In this document: piece by piece, positions 42,253 to 53,801 of the stretch
Numbering within the stretch: the first letter of the stretch is position 1
Layout: each line of letters starts with the position of its first letter
Assembly (NCBI RefSeq): GCF_905220565.1
Contig: NC_059405.1
Coordinates: forward strand, 744,001 to 808,000
Direction of reading: 5' to 3'
Origin: Melitaea cinxia
Taxonomy: Eukaryota > Arthropoda > Insecta > Lepidoptera > Nymphalidae
DNA length: 64,000 bases
The notes under the pieces: generated by a model
What the model was told of the DNA's origin: nothing
The model's input: only the letters and a program-made list of their open reading frames with translations
Databases searched by the model: none
Made by a program: the position numbers and the translations under genes

Positions 42253-42562
42253 AACTAGCTGTGCCCGCGACTTCGTCCGCGTGGAATTTAACAAAAAAAG
42301 TTATTGTTCAGTTCGCAGAGTTATAAAATAAATAAATTTCTAAAATAAAAGTTGCCTAAGTTACTCCTTATTACAATATCTGCCAGTGAAAGTCCCGTCA
42401 AAATCGGTCCGTCCGTTTCAGAGATTATCCGGAACGAACAAACAGACAGGAAGACAAAAATTATAAAAAAAAAATATTTTGGTATATGTACCGTGTATAC
42501 ATCCGTATTTAGTAAAAAGCGATTATTTTAATGTTACAAACAGTCACTCCCTTTTTATTTGT
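42253..42562 (+). repeat. Rep-C copy
   Basis: ACTAGCTGTGCCCGCGACTT, CAGTGAAAGTCCCGTCAAAA, CCGTTTCAGAGATTATCCGG and ACAAACAGTCACTCCC mark a near-full unit with a small deletion in ATTACATCAGCTATCTG. Confidence 0.85.
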
Positions 42563-42985
42563 TTGTGTAGAAATAGATAAGATCATGTAGAGACTTGTAC
42601 AATCTCATACCCTTGAGCAGAATAAGCTGAGTGTCATAATAATGAAAATTTTGATATTCAAGTTTCAGCATGGCATCTGAAAGATAAGTAATAAACTGTA
42701 TGAATTTTGAGTTGGAGCGTTCAGAAGTTGGTAGAACAGACAGCAATTTTAGTATAGAGATAAAATTATCACCGCATTTCCCAAATGTATTACAAAGGAG
42801 AATATTTTGTTGTATGTATATTCTTCGGCATCCATTTTCAACTGAGAAATTTTGTTTGGAAAAGATGAAAAAAAAAAAAACGCGTTGTCAATTCTAATGT
42901 CTAAATTATATGTTTTCTTATTTCTAATATATTAATATTATTAGATATTGGAATTATTTATTTTACAGTGCATACTTAAAAAAAT
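42563..42985. other. intergenic, nothing recognised
   Basis: Short frames on both strands without motifs. Confidence 0.4.
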
Positions 42986-42987
42986 CA

Positions 42988-43340
42988 CCGCCGCGTTGGC
43001 GCAACGGTCACAGCCATGGATTGTACCTGTTGCGCTGGCGGTTGTGGGTTCGATCCCCGCACGTGACAAACATTTGTATTATATATATTATGCCTTACAG
43101 GTTTTTGCCGTGGTCTGGGTGTTTGTGCAGTCCTTGTGGGTCTCCTCACCGTGCTTCGGAGAGCACGTTAAGTCGTCGGTCCCGGTTGTTATCATGTACA
43201 CCTGATAGCGATCGTTACTCATAGTAAGGAATATATCCACCAACCCGCATTTGAGCAGCGTGGTGGATTAAGCTCTGATCCTTTTCCTACATGGCGAAAG
43301 AGGCCTATGCCCAGTAGTGGGATATTACACGCTGAAGCGT
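42988..43340 (+). mobile_element. SINE-t full copy with short TSD
   Basis: GCCGCGTTGGCGCAACGGTC (A box) and GGGTTCGATCCCCGCACG (B box) open the unit. The tail CCCAGTAGTGGGATATTACA closes it. AAAAAATCA flanks both ends. Confidence 0.85.
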
Positions 43341-43835
43341 AGTGATAAAAAATCAATGATGTTCGTTTTCTTTTATTTCCTGTTCCAAGGTCTCTATTTT
43401 TCTTCAGTAATAGGTATTGCATAACTTCTTATCGTCGGTCTGAATAGTAGGGTTCGAAATTGAAAGAAATTACATGCCAAATTGATTTATACCATTTGCA
43501 TAGTTTTACTATGACTACTCACTGCGTTACAAATGAAAAAAAAAAAAAAGAAATTGAGTACCCGATTTCAAATGTCATGTTTTTTATATATATTCCTATC
43601 GTTTATTCATTTCTCTAACGCAAGAATGTGCCGTTTTATATTACAAAAACTTGCTAAAACATATTTTTATCTAATTCTAATAAAATCAACCAGAACTTGT
43701 TGCATTAATCAAGTTTAATTTTATCATTTAGGTACAAATAATACAAAAAAAAAAAATCATCTCATAAAAATTTACACAAAATATCGTAAAAATTTTTTTT
43801 TGTGATTCGTACGATCTTTTTTTTGTTATTTTTCA
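43341..43835. other. intergenic, nothing recognised
   Basis: No supported feature. Confidence 0.4.
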
Positions 43836-43837
43836 AT

Positions 43838-43975
43838 ATAACTAGTTCGGCAAACAAGCTTACGACTCACCTGATGATAAGCGATTACCGTAGCCTATAG
43901 AGTATAGACCCCTATTACAGAAGCATCGCAAGTTCGTTGTCGATCTTACCCCCAATCCCCAGGAGTAAAAACGTC
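43838..43975 (+). repeat. Rep-B fragment
   Basis: AACTAGTTCGGCAAACAAGC, ATGATAAGCGATTACCGTAG and AGAAGCATCGCAAGTTCG; truncated after CCCCAATCCCCAGG. Confidence 0.7.
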
Positions 43976-44099
43976 AGTATTCAGCGTTACTTTTTCACAT
44001 ATTTTTCACTCCCCAAATTTTTTTCATACAACGATCCTTATACCAGTCTATTTCTCATAATAAAAAAAATCTCACAGTAATAATCATTACGTCGAGAAT

Positions 44100-44246
44100 T
44101 TCAATTAAATTATTTAAATATAATTTTTGGTGATTTTGCGAAGTTTATAATTACCTGCATCCTATTACAACGTTTAATTATTTAAATTATTTTTTTTGGT
44201 GACTTCGCAAAGTTCATAATTACCTGTGACCTGTTAAATCGCTTAC
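44100..44246. repeat. 72-bp direct duplication
   Basis: Two diverged units share TTAATTATTTAAAT / TTTTGGTGA.TT.GC.AAGTT and ATAATTACCTG at about 44106 and 44178. Confidence 0.65.
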
Positions 44247-44490
44247 CGCATTTCACTTAACAGTATTTATGATTGAACCCTTTTTAAGGGTTTCTGTAAT
44301 AAGTAAAAAGAATGTCGTACGTAGCAAATAAATGCTCTCTTTGCAAATATTTGCCTCGTTCCGGATCAAACCACGACCTTTGGGGTGGAAATTAATTGAA
44401 TACCACTTTGCCTTTCGATTGGCATTTATATATGCGGGTATTGTAGTAATATTATATTATGTTAAAACTCTTACATTAAGTTTATTTATA
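44247..44490. other. intergenic, nothing recognised
   Basis: No supported feature. Confidence 0.4.
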
Positions 44491-44492
44491 GG

Positions 44493-44815
44493 TAGAAATA
44501 AATAAAATTGGAGTTTCTGTTTGTAATATTTATATAACCGTTTTTTTACTAAATTCATATATTATACGGTACATATACCAAAACAACATTTTTTTACAAT
44601 TTTTGTCTGTCTGTCTGTCTTTCTGTTTGTTCCGGCTAATCTCTGAAACGGCTGGACGGATTTTGAAGGGGCTTTCACTGGCAGATAGCTGATGTAAGGA
44701 GTAACTTAGACTACTTTTATTTTAGATTTTTTACGAATAACTGAGGTAGGGCACACCGGGAAATATCCTGCTCAAAATTTGGAGCAACCCGATTTGGGAA
44801 GTACCTCTATGAAAA
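44493..44815 (-). repeat. Rep-C fragment joined to Rep-B fragment
   Basis: The + strand has TTTTGTCTGTCTGTCTGTC, TAATCTCTGAAACGGCTGG and TTCACTGGCAGATAGCTGAT (Rep-C, minus). At 44738 it continues as ACTGAGGTAGGGCACACCGG and CTCAAAATTTGGAGCAACCC (Rep-B, minus). Both are truncated at the junction. Confidence 0.7.
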
Positions 44816-45009
44816 CAGTAAAAAAATAAATGTTAAAAAGACCCGAGGATCGTCTAAGCACATAAAAGCCATATTCAATCTATATAAATGGACAAAACTA
44901 TCAAGTTATTATTTGCCATTAAAAGATATCAAGGCCGGTATAAAAAAGCAATGATACGTTTGATATACGTAATCTCTTTAATATTAGACGCCTAGGTCCC
45001 GGGTATTTT

Positions 45010-45210
45010 TTATGTTTGTTAACTTTTTACTGGGTGTATTAATTTCGTGGATTCTTTTTTTAAATCGAAAGCTTGTGTCGTCATCCTATTTAAATTTAAT
45101 CTGACAAGTGGTTTTTGAATTATGTCTATAATGTGTATTTGACTTTTCATTTTATTACCTGTTGATGAAATTTGATGTCAGTTTTATTTGCGAGGGAACA
45201 CAACTCGTTA
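45010..45210 (+). repeat. Rep-F fragment
   Basis: AACTTTTTACTGGGTGTATT, AAATCGAAAGCTTGTGTCG and TTTGCGAGGGAACACAA are the distal end of a diverged Rep-F in the + orientation. Confidence 0.55.
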
Positions 45211-45244
45211 GGCTTACCGAACCTTAATTTTAGGCATGCAGCCT

Positions 45245-45400
45245 ATTTTTTTATACAACTAGGTCAGAAAACAAGCATACGGCGCACCTGATGGTAAGCG
45301 ATTACCGTAACCTAGACGCCTGCAACACTACAAGCATCGCAAATAATTGCCGAACCTACCCCCAATCCTCTCCGGGAGGATATTTCCTGCTGTGCATTGC
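45245..45400 (+). repeat. Rep-B fragment
   Basis: ACTAGGTCAGAAAACAAGCA, CCTGATGGTAAGCGATTACC and CTACAAGCATCGCAAATAAT mark the left half of a unit. Confidence 0.7.
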
Positions 45401-45533
45401 ATTTAATATAATCACATAAATTCCATAAAAATCAACCTCTTCTATAAAAGCCAATCATTCGTGTATTACGTTATACTGATAATTTTTCAATTGAAGCCAA
45501 GAAAATCTCATTACCGTTTCTGAATACCGTCGG

Positions 45534-45575
45534 TATAAAAACCGCCATCGAATCATCAAACGTCAGACAGTCGCG
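45534..45575 (+). promoter_or_regulatory. candidate TATA + Inr core promoter
   Basis: GGTATAAAAACC (TATA at 45534) lies 31 bp upstream of a TCAGA initiator (45563-45567), canonical spacing for an arthropod TATA-Inr promoter. No supported exon follows within the window. An ATG at about 45590 opens only a very short frame. It may start an undetected transcript or be chance. Confidence 0.3.
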
Positions 45576-46325
45576 AACGCCGTCGATTGATGGGAACCTT
45601 AAGAAATAGTTAGTTCGCCCTAGTTGGGCGCAGAGGTCAGATAGCGATCATAGCCTTAAGTGGTGAACTGAAAATTACTCGTTAGCAGAAACAGCTGTAT
45701 AACTATCGTTGCTTCTTTGACTTAGGAAAATTGGTTTTCCTGTTTTGTTTGGATTTGACTTTGTATGGTAGGGGTTATTAAATACAAGTGTTTAAGCTTA
45801 TTACTAGGAAAACAAGACATTTGGTTATTATTATGCAACGACAACGTCTGATAATAATAATTCAACATATCAAATTACTTGAAGTATACACACGCTCAGC
45901 TGTTAAAGGCGTCGTAATACCAGTTGCTATCAATAAATTTGTGTATATTTCAATTTACATATAAATAACACGCATATGAAAGAATATATATTAGATCTAA
46001 GTAGATAGGGACAGTGACAATTTATCCATACGAATATCTCATCTTTTTGGGCGTACAATGAAGCATATTTGTATTTATATATGAAACCTGAGTCGTCAGT
46101 TGTGACAAAAAAAGATATAATAATTCTTGGGCTTAATGGCTTTCAGTAGTGCCAGGGGGCACTGTCGATTTCACCAGTGTCACGTGAGATAGAAAATACA
46201 AAAAAAGCTAACTCTAGCGATAATATTTCGTAGATGTGAGAAATGACTTCTGCTTATTCTGATGTTTTCAGAACAATATAAAGACGAGTAAGTCTTGTTT
46301 ATAATATGTATTTATTGTATGTAAT
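45576..46325. other. intergenic, nothing recognised
   Basis: No supported coding frame or repeat. Confidence 0.35.
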
Positions 46326-46329
46326 ATAT

Positions 46330-46525
46330 TGTAGGTACTAGCTGTGTACAAAGCGCGCGTTGCCACGCTTTTTTTTAGATAATTTTTTATTTTATTTTTT
46401 GGTCGTTTTGTGGGTTCATCCACAACACTTTGCTGAAGATCATGACATTATCAAATGGATAGTTTACGATTCTATAAAGGACACACAGACAAACATTCAC
46501 TTTTATATATATAGATAGAGTGTTA
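46330..46525 (+). repeat. dispersed repeat Rep-G
   Basis: ACTAGCTGTGTACAAAGCGC, CACAACACTTTGCTGAAGAT and ATAGTTTACGATTCTATAA match 20.17-20.35 kb. Confidence 0.65.
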
Positions 46526-46559
46526 AATAATTGAATTTATAACAAAAATAACTCTTATC

Positions 46560-46730
46560 AAATGCAGTGTGGGACATCCTCCGGGTCATTGGACCGACGA
46601 TCTACGTAAGATTGCCGGTGTGGGCTGGATGAGGATTGCGGAAAACCGGTATGTCTGACGCGAACTTGCGGAGGCCTATGTCCACCAGTGGACTGCAACG
46701 GGTTGAACTGACTGACTGACTAACTGTATT
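46560..46730 (+). mobile_element. RTE-clade LINE 3' end
   Basis: It reads GHWTDDLRKIAGVGWMRIAE and then EAYVHQWTATG-stop, followed by a (TGAC)n tail. This is the same element family as at 32.3 kb and shows its uninterrupted order. Confidence 0.85.
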
Positions 46731-47286
46731 TTGGTTAGATTTGAATAAAACTTGGCATGATTTATCTATTAGCTAGGACAGTGGTTAATTTTTATTCTAT
46801 AATTCAGCAAGATTCCTTTACGAGAGGGCATGAATAAAAATTGTAATCGCAAATAGAGTCGCGGGTAAAACTTGTCAATAATATTTTGGTTGCTATTAGA
46901 GATAGCTGTGTGAGGGATAGTTAGGGCAACCCCATGTAACTCTATCGCCTTGATACAATGTCTCACAAATGTTTGGTACATAATTGATATTCCGTTTCAT
47001 GCATGTTAGACGCGTTAAGGTTTTTTCTACGTATGATGTATCTATGAGTTTAGAATTTTTCGGTACTGTTTCACTTGTTGCTAAATGTACTTGATAGATA
47101 AACATTGACAAACAACAACAATAATCTAAAAATATAATAAATATATACAATAAATATATATAAATGTACAATAAGTATTTGTACAATGTACAGTATAGTA
47201 TTTGTACAATGTACAATTCATATTTTGTAATTTTGCTCATTCTTGGTGTAAAATAAAGAGTTTTTATTATAATAATTACAATTAAA
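46731..47286. other. intergenic, nothing recognised
   Basis: ATATAC/TGTACAA-rich; frames there have no motif. Confidence 0.4.
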
Positions 47287-47287
47287 T

Positions 47288-47643
47288 ATTCGTACAATGT
47301 GCTGTGTGGTTACGACACTAAAGAATTTAGCCACCCCCTCTTTTCCCGTGGGTGTCGTAAGAGGCGACTAAGGGATAACAAGGTTCCACAACCATCTTGG
47401 AATTTAAGAAGCCGACCGATGGCGGGATAACCATCCAACTGCTGTCTTTGAAATACACAGGCCGAAGACGGGCAGCAGCGTCTTCGGTGCGACAAAGCCA
47501 GCCCTGCAGTCACCAACCCGCCTGCCCAGCGTGGTGACTATGGGCAAAACACATGAGTTCACGTTATTTTTGGCGTAAACTTGTGGAGGCCTATGTCCAG
47601 CAGTGGACTGTATAGGCTGTAATGATGATGATTCGTACAATGT
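47288..47643 (+). mobile_element. Rep-A full copy with perfect 13-bp TSD
   Basis: The 330-bp unit 47301-47630 is flanked by ATTCGTACAATGT at 47288-47300 and 47631-47643. It starts GCTGTGTGGTTACGACACTA and ends GGACTGTATAGGCTG with (ATG)n. This defines the unit boundaries for the family. Confidence 0.93.
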
Positions 47644-47649
47644 ACAATT

Positions 47650-47805
47650 AATACAAAGCCAGTCCTACGGTCACTAACCCGCCTGCCCAGCGTAGTGACT
47701 ATGGGCAAAACACATGAGTTCACGGCATTTTTGGTGTGGATTTGTGGAGTGCTATGGCCAATAGTGGACTGCGAAAGGCTGATCTGATGATGATGATGAT
47801 GACAA
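47650..47805 (+). mobile_element. Rep-A fragment
   Basis: It starts inside the unit (CAAAGCCAGTCCTACGGTCA) and runs to the tail GGACTGCGAAAGGCTGA with (GATG)n. It lies directly after the full copy. Confidence 0.8.
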
Positions 47806-48640
47806 TTAAGTAATTTGAAAAAATTACTAGCAGTTTCGTCAGGGCAGGCATAAAAAAATTACCCAGTGTCAAAAGAGTTACTTTTTTTATAATTTGGCAC
47901 TATTGAAAGCCATTAACCCTAAAGAAGAAGAAGTACATTTTTTTCATGTGACTTCAAAAAGCAGAAGATGCTCTCAATCTGACTGTTTTCATGTATTTTA
48001 CTGCATATATTTTTACTGGGTGTATCGATTTTAAATTCGAGAGAGATCTGACTAGCAGTTATTGCGTTATACCGAATATTGTTTCAATTAGTCGTTAAAA
48101 AAAACAGATTTTTTTTGTTTTCTAATGTTTACGCGATTTTAATTTTTTTACATGCCATGTGCCACGTGATCATGGCGAAAAAAATCCGAAAAATTATTTA
48201 TATGAAGAAACATTTTTGTTGCAATACGTTATGACATTAACGTCTATAATGTCATACGTATGTGACATATTTTGCATGACATTCGATATTTGTCGTTTCC
48301 CTTTATTAAGGTATTATCTGTTATTATCCTATGAATAACCTTAAAGGAGCACCATAAGAAGCATGACACAATTTCCTTAAAACACAATAAACGAATGCTC
48401 CGATTAATCATAATGTCAGGCGACGTACTCAGCCAAATGTCATACGCTGGGTATACATTGTATGGAACGTTGTACATAATTTTCGTTTTAAATTATTTTA
48501 TAACGAATTTTAAATCAAATCTAACAATAATAAAAGTACAATGTGTGTTAACTTCGATACACGACAGGGGTGAACTCCTTAAAAACGATTATGGTGATTT
48601 TTAATATATATTTATCACTTTAAAACGTCACTCCCGAGGC
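47806..48640. other. intergenic, with Rep-F-like scrap
   Basis: A TTTTACTGGGTGTATCGATT scrap lies at about 48013. No gene was found. Confidence 0.35.
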
Positions 48641-50032
48641 AGGTCAGGGAGTAATAAGCTTTATCTATATTTTTTTTAAATAAAAGCTTTAAATTTATGT
48701 TGAGACAATTCCAAAATCGTTTGTGGTATTTTATTATACATGCGAATACCATGACCCAGAAAGGAAACGTTTACTTTGCGCAGTCGGAAACTTGGAGTTA
48801 CAATTTTGTTATTCCTGCTCGTGTTTACAGTGCGATTATTACTATTCATTTCAAAACAATGAATATTTTGGTGAATGTACATAATATTGTTATAAATATA
48901 CTGTGACACAATTGTTAATATGTCTACCTTTTGGAAAACATCCCGTAGGGAGACCCGACCTCCAAGATCGTAAATGCCGCGAATAGCCCTTTTTTGCAGG
49001 ATAAATATAGTCTCAATATCTGCAGCATTACCCCACAGCAACAGGCCGTAAGATATAACACTATGGAAACAGCTAAAATATATTAAGCGTGCAGTTGTAA
49101 CGTCGGTCCATTTTCGTACTTTCCTAACTGCGAATGCCGCGGAGCTGAGTCTACCATTCATGGATGACTGAATGGGAATTCCACTGAAGTTTTGAGTCCA
49201 AATGTATCCCTAAGAAAACTGTAGTATCATTGACAATAAGCCTCTTGTTATTTATTATAAAATTATAATTTGGATGCTTAACATTAGGTAACGAAAACAC
49301 AACGCACTTGGTTTTTTTGGCGTTCAAAACCAAGTTGTTTATTTTAAACCAATCTTGAATTCGCGACAAAGAAGCGTTCACGTCATCATAACTTACTTTT
49401 TTTATCAACTTTAAATATTAGAGAAGTGTCATCTACAAATAGCACTATATCACAAATATATTTAACATAAAATGGCAGATCATTTATATATATTAAAAAA
49501 AGAAATGGACCCAGAATTGACACCTGTGGAACGCCCATTTTTAGCACAGATCCAGAAGACTTCGTTCCGTTTATTGATACGTGTTGAATTCTATTAGATA
49601 GATATGAAGCAATTGGATTAAGAGCTTTACCATTAACGCCGTAATACTCAAGTTTACTTAATAAGATTACGTGGTCCGCGCAATCGAATGCCTTTGATAG
49701 GTCATAAGATATACCAATAGTATTTTGTTATCTCTCCCAAATGTCATATATATGTTTGAGAAGTGCCACACCAGCATCTGTCGTAGAGTGACCTCTAGTG
49801 AAACCATATTGTTAACTGTGAAAAATTCCATTAACTTTAAAATGGAAAAGAAGTTGATTTAGCATAATTTTTTCAAATGTTTTACTTAAGCACGGTAGGA
49901 TTGAAATGGGTCTATAATTATTGGGATCACTTCGACTTCCCTTTTCAAAGAGTGGTAAAACTTTATTACATTTTAGCAAATCTGGAAAAGACCCCACTTT
50001 AATAGCATTGTTAAAAGTTAAATAGTTATTAC
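48640..50032 (-). pseudogene. decayed Jockey-like LINE ORF2 (reverse transcriptase)
   Basis: On the complement the motifs appear in order. NNYRPISILPCLSKTFEKI (RT motif 1-2 region) comes first, then YDLSKAFDCADHVILLSKL (motif A), then GVPQVSILGPFLFLIYINDL (motif B), then FVDDTSL (motif C, catalytic DD). After a break come LSRIQDWFKINNLVLNAKKT and FLGIHLDSKLQW, then the thumb-side VISYGLLLWGNAADIETIF and QKRAIRGIYDLGG. At least one frame shift (near 49410) and one in-frame stop break it. The 5' part (endonuclease) is missing. This is a copy-and-paste element no longer functional here. Confidence 0.88.
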
Positions 50033-50060
50033 GTTACGTTACGTTATTACGAACTATTAT
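50033..50060. repeat. TTACG/TTACGTTACG microsatellite
   Basis: ATTACGTTACGTTACG lies at the 5' edge of the truncated LINE. Confidence 0.6.
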
Positions 50061-51095
50061 TATAATTGCAGTTTGCTATTATTACTATATCGTTCAATAA
50101 TTATTATATATTTTTATAAATTATTGTAAATAAAAAAACGATGTTAAGATAATTTTGTAAAGTAGTATTTGTTTTTATTTTTATCGTAATAAATAATAAT
50201 AAAAAATGTATACCCGAATAATTACTTTCTTCTACTTTGAATAAAATTTGAAATTAATATTCTATTATAAGGAACTTCTTTCCTATTTTATGTGTGATGT
50301 AATTTTAAAGGTTTTTTCATTATCAGGTCAAGGATTATTTTTGAAGTCGAAATTCTTTAGAATCATTATGATTTGAAACTCGATGAAACGAAAATGCGTC
50401 ACGGTATAGAAACAAACACAGAAATATATAGGAGAGAACGAGATAGAATACATCACGCAGTATTTTATATTTTCGGTGAAATCTCTGGTAGGCTACTTTT
50501 TACCCAACTGCAGAAAAAGGGTAATGTTTTCGAGTCTATGTGTATATGTATGTATGTAAATTTATATATTTTCCACTACAGCCTAACGACTTTAAGGGTT
50601 TTTAGCGTTAGAGGTGTCGTTAGATTTATCTTGTTAGCGCAAGTGACAGTAAGGACATAAAAAAAAATCATGCCTCAAATAGAATATATTGATAGTAGTT
50701 TACTAGCCCTGCCAAGCGTTTTTACATGTATTAATTTGAGAAAATAATACCCGGTCTCACTCGGTAAGTGGGCTATCCAATAAAAAAAAAAAATAAAAAA
50801 AATGATACAGTGCTTCTTGAGAAATGCGTGTTTAAACAAACAAACAAACTTTTAAACTTTATAATATTAGTAAAGATATGTGCCAAATAAACGGAAAACT
50901 TAGCACAAGTAGAAGTAAAAATACATAGAACAGTAACAATTTTTTCAAAACATTTGGTAAATATCGAGGTCGGTTTTAATACTTGATTTTCATTGACTCT
51001 TCATTTTTATGGTGACCCCCGTGATTTCACTCGAGTTGACATTTGGGTCAACGACTTTGTTTTGATTTTTTATACTTATATAGTATCAAACAAAT
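50061..51095. other. intergenic, nothing recognised
   Basis: The 95-codon frame at 50373-50660 has no motif. (A)-rich words lie at about 50.79 kb. Confidence 0.4.
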
Positions 51096-51099
51096 GTAT

Positions 51100-51340
51100 A
51101 GTCCGTTAAATGGTAAGCAGTTACTGTATGTTGAGGACACCTGTAGCCCCAGGAGCATCACACGCGCGTTGCAGACCCTACCCCGCTGTGGAAACAGTGT
51201 GTCCTCAGGAGTTCTGGCTTTTTTATGGGCGTATTTACTCTAGGGTCAAAAGGGCCATGGCCCGGGTAGCATTCTGCGAGGGGCAGCGCAAGCCGAGTAT
51301 TTTATTTGTACCTAGGTCAGTCAAAATATATTTGGGATTT
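51100..51340 (+). repeat. diverged Rep-B-like segment
   Basis: CGTTAAATGGTAAGCAGTTA, CCCAGGAGCATCACACGCGC and GTTGCAGACCCTACCCC parallel Rep-B order (GATGGTAAGCG, AGAAGCATCGCAAGCGCG, TTGCCGACC) but with much drift. The GC-rich right part is unassigned. Confidence 0.4.
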
Positions 51341-51469
51341 TTCTTTTATTAATTTATTGATAAATAAATCGATAATTTTAATTATCACATATTTTTATGC
51401 GGCGGTAAACTTTATTGGCCCAGAGAACTGGGTGTTCTTTTTTTAATAATCTTTATTCTTTATGGAGGG

Positions 51470-51870
51470 TTTCGTCAGTCTAACGATGCCACCCTCATAG
51501 ATCTTACAAAAATATTCAATTATATCTACGCTTAACAGCCACTTTCACAATTTATGCAGCATTCTGGTTTCCTCAGATAGCGGGTAAGCCAGAATACAGT
51601 TACACTTGCCAACCTCATACAAATCCACTTGCAAAACTGATCTTTCGACTTCGTTCCGAACAAATTTTACCATAACGTAATATAAGTCTTCTTTTAAATT
51701 ACATTCGGTGCGATTTGGCGAATTTGTTTTACCAATTACATACAAAAATCCGTTTAACGGGGTGTGTCCGGATCGAAGACGTAGGGCAGTTACAATGTCT
51801 GATCTGGACAATGTGGCGACAACAAACCACGGTGACTTAGCTACGTAAGGTTGGATGGTTGGTCTTAAAA
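51470..51870 (-). pseudogene. LINE ORF2 C-terminal fragment
   Basis: On the complement the frame LSRSDIVTALRLRSGHTPLN, then GKTNSPNRTECNLKEDLYYV resembles the post-RNase H end of Jockey/R1-type ORF2 proteins (SR..I...RLRTGH ... C....DT..H). Short stops limit it. There is no RT domain nearby. Confidence 0.55.
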
Positions 51871-51924
51871 TACCATAGGCCTTATTACATACGACAGGAA
51901 ACGAATATTACTTGAGAGCGGTAT

Positions 51925-52015
51925 TATTCGATTCTTCTGTAAGGTAGGAATACTCCCAAATTTGTGCTGCTCCATATTATGAGCAGGATATTTTCTGCTG
52001 TATCCTACCTTAAAA
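51925..52015 (+). repeat. Rep-B tail fragment
   Basis: GATTCTTCTGTAAGGTAGGA, GCTGCTCCATATTATGAGCA and TTCTGCTGTATCCTACCTT. Confidence 0.6.
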
Positions 52016-52024
52016 TTACCGTAA

Positions 52025-52200
52025 CATAATACAATACAAATATACTTTATTGTATAACCAGAAACAATACATGTAACATTAAAGAAAAAGAAACAAGCAA
52101 AAAAAATAATAATAACAAAAAAAGGAATGTACAAAAGGCGGTCTTATCGCTAAAGAGCGATGTCTTCCAGACAAACTTTAGAAAAAGGACATGAATAAGA
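52025..52200 (-). mobile_element. LINE 3' UTR fragment
   Basis: The complement carries GTCTGGAAGACATCGCTCTT, TAGCGATAAGACCGCC and ACAATAAAGTATATTTG, the same 3' UTR type as at 8.9-9.3 kb. Confidence 0.65.
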
Positions 52201-52560
52201 ATAAAGCGGCATAGATGTAATTGTGGTCAACAGTAGCGTTATCAAGAAGATATTAATAAAGAATCTAATCTATCTAATAAATATAATTTAAAGTTAACCC
52301 AAAATGAAAATATAGTTCTTTGAAATCGAATTTTAAACTCTTTTGGATTGTAAATTTAATACTTCGTTTTCGATTTCAAACATTGAACAGCTGTCTTTTT
52401 AATCGATTTAATTTAATCGGTTTGATTTTTATTCAATGAAAAGGAGTGATTGTAAAAAGTCTTATTCTGAAGATAGTTCCAAATTTAACTAATTAGGGAA
52501 ACAAGGAGAATCTATAAAATATCAAGTGTGTTATATATATATATAGCATATACTCGTTTA
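52201..52560. other. intergenic, nothing recognised
   Basis: No supported feature. Confidence 0.4.
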
Positions 52561-52562
52561 AT

Positions 52563-52800
52563 TGAAGTAGGGCACAGCAGGAAATTTCCTGCTCAAAACA
52601 TTGAGCAGCCCGACTGGGGTAGTAACTCGGCCTTACAGAAGATCACAGCTAAATGTTACTGCTTTCAGGCAGTGTTTTGTTCCTCTTGATGAGTAAGGTG
52701 ACCTGAGCTCCTGGGGAATTAGGGATAGGGTCGGCAATGCGCTTGCGATGCTTCTGGTAGTTCAGACGTCTAAAAATAGACCTAGTTATATATATAAAAA
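52563..52800 (-). repeat. Rep-B copy
   Basis: AAGTAGGGCACAGCAGGAAA, TCGGCCTTACAGAAGATCAC and TAGGGTCGGCAATGCGCTTG; truncated before the other end. Confidence 0.8.
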
Positions 52801-53800
52801 AATACCTTCTAAATCTTTCTTGGACTTCTACAAATATTACAAAATCCAAATTAGCTAATATACGAGTACTCGTAGTCCTTCTATATTAACAAACATCATT
52901 CTTATACACTCTTATAGATATCAAATATTTCTATAATTTAATATTTCGATAAAAACCAGCGAACACCTCAAGCGAATATAAGGAAGACGTTAAATCTTTC
53001 AAATGATTTATACGACAGTAAGCCTCGCTAAATCCTCAGCGACGCCTCGGAATATCTCCCGTAATATATTTTTAGCACGTGGGCTTTATCAGTATTTCCT
53101 CGTATTATATAGTTGAACGTCAATATTTTCCCGAAAGAATTTACCGTTTGGTAATTTTATATGCATTTTTGCAAATATTATTTTTTGTTCGAGTGATCGA
53201 GATTTGGTTTTTAAATATCGCTTGGAATATTTTTTCCTGAATTGATTAAAATGAATATTTGAATATTTTTTGGTTGTTTTTTTTTTTGTCAATTGTGAAT
53301 TTAAAATTTGATTAATCAGAATCATATTTATTTATGCAATTGTATGAATAATTTTTAATTTTAATATATGTTTTTGTAACTTTTGATAGAATCTCGGGAA
53401 TATATATATTTTTTTCGTGTTTAAGTTAAGCGTATTTTCAGATGTAAGATATCCCGATATATTGGAGATAATATCTACTTATCCATTTCACTTAGCTTTA
53501 GAATCAGTAAAGTATTACAGATATTTGAATGTAGAAACATACACGAAGAAATTACGCGAAATTTCAGATACACGTATGTTTAAATATTAAAACATTTCAG
53601 AGCCATGAGTTTTCTAGGGCACTGAGCTCTTGATTTATATCTTGAGAATATTTCGTGGGACTCGAATTTCTCTATGTTCACATTACATTTTAATATCTTA
53701 ACAGACAGATACGAGTACTCTTGCATTTGTATACTTTTGCTTTTTATAGGACAAGAACCTTTAAAAATTCTTATCTGCATATGTAATAATATTTTTTTTT
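52801..53800. other. intergenic, nothing recognised
   Basis: Extremely AT-rich. Several 60-90 codon frames without motifs were not called. Confidence 0.4.
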
Positions 53801-53801
53801 T

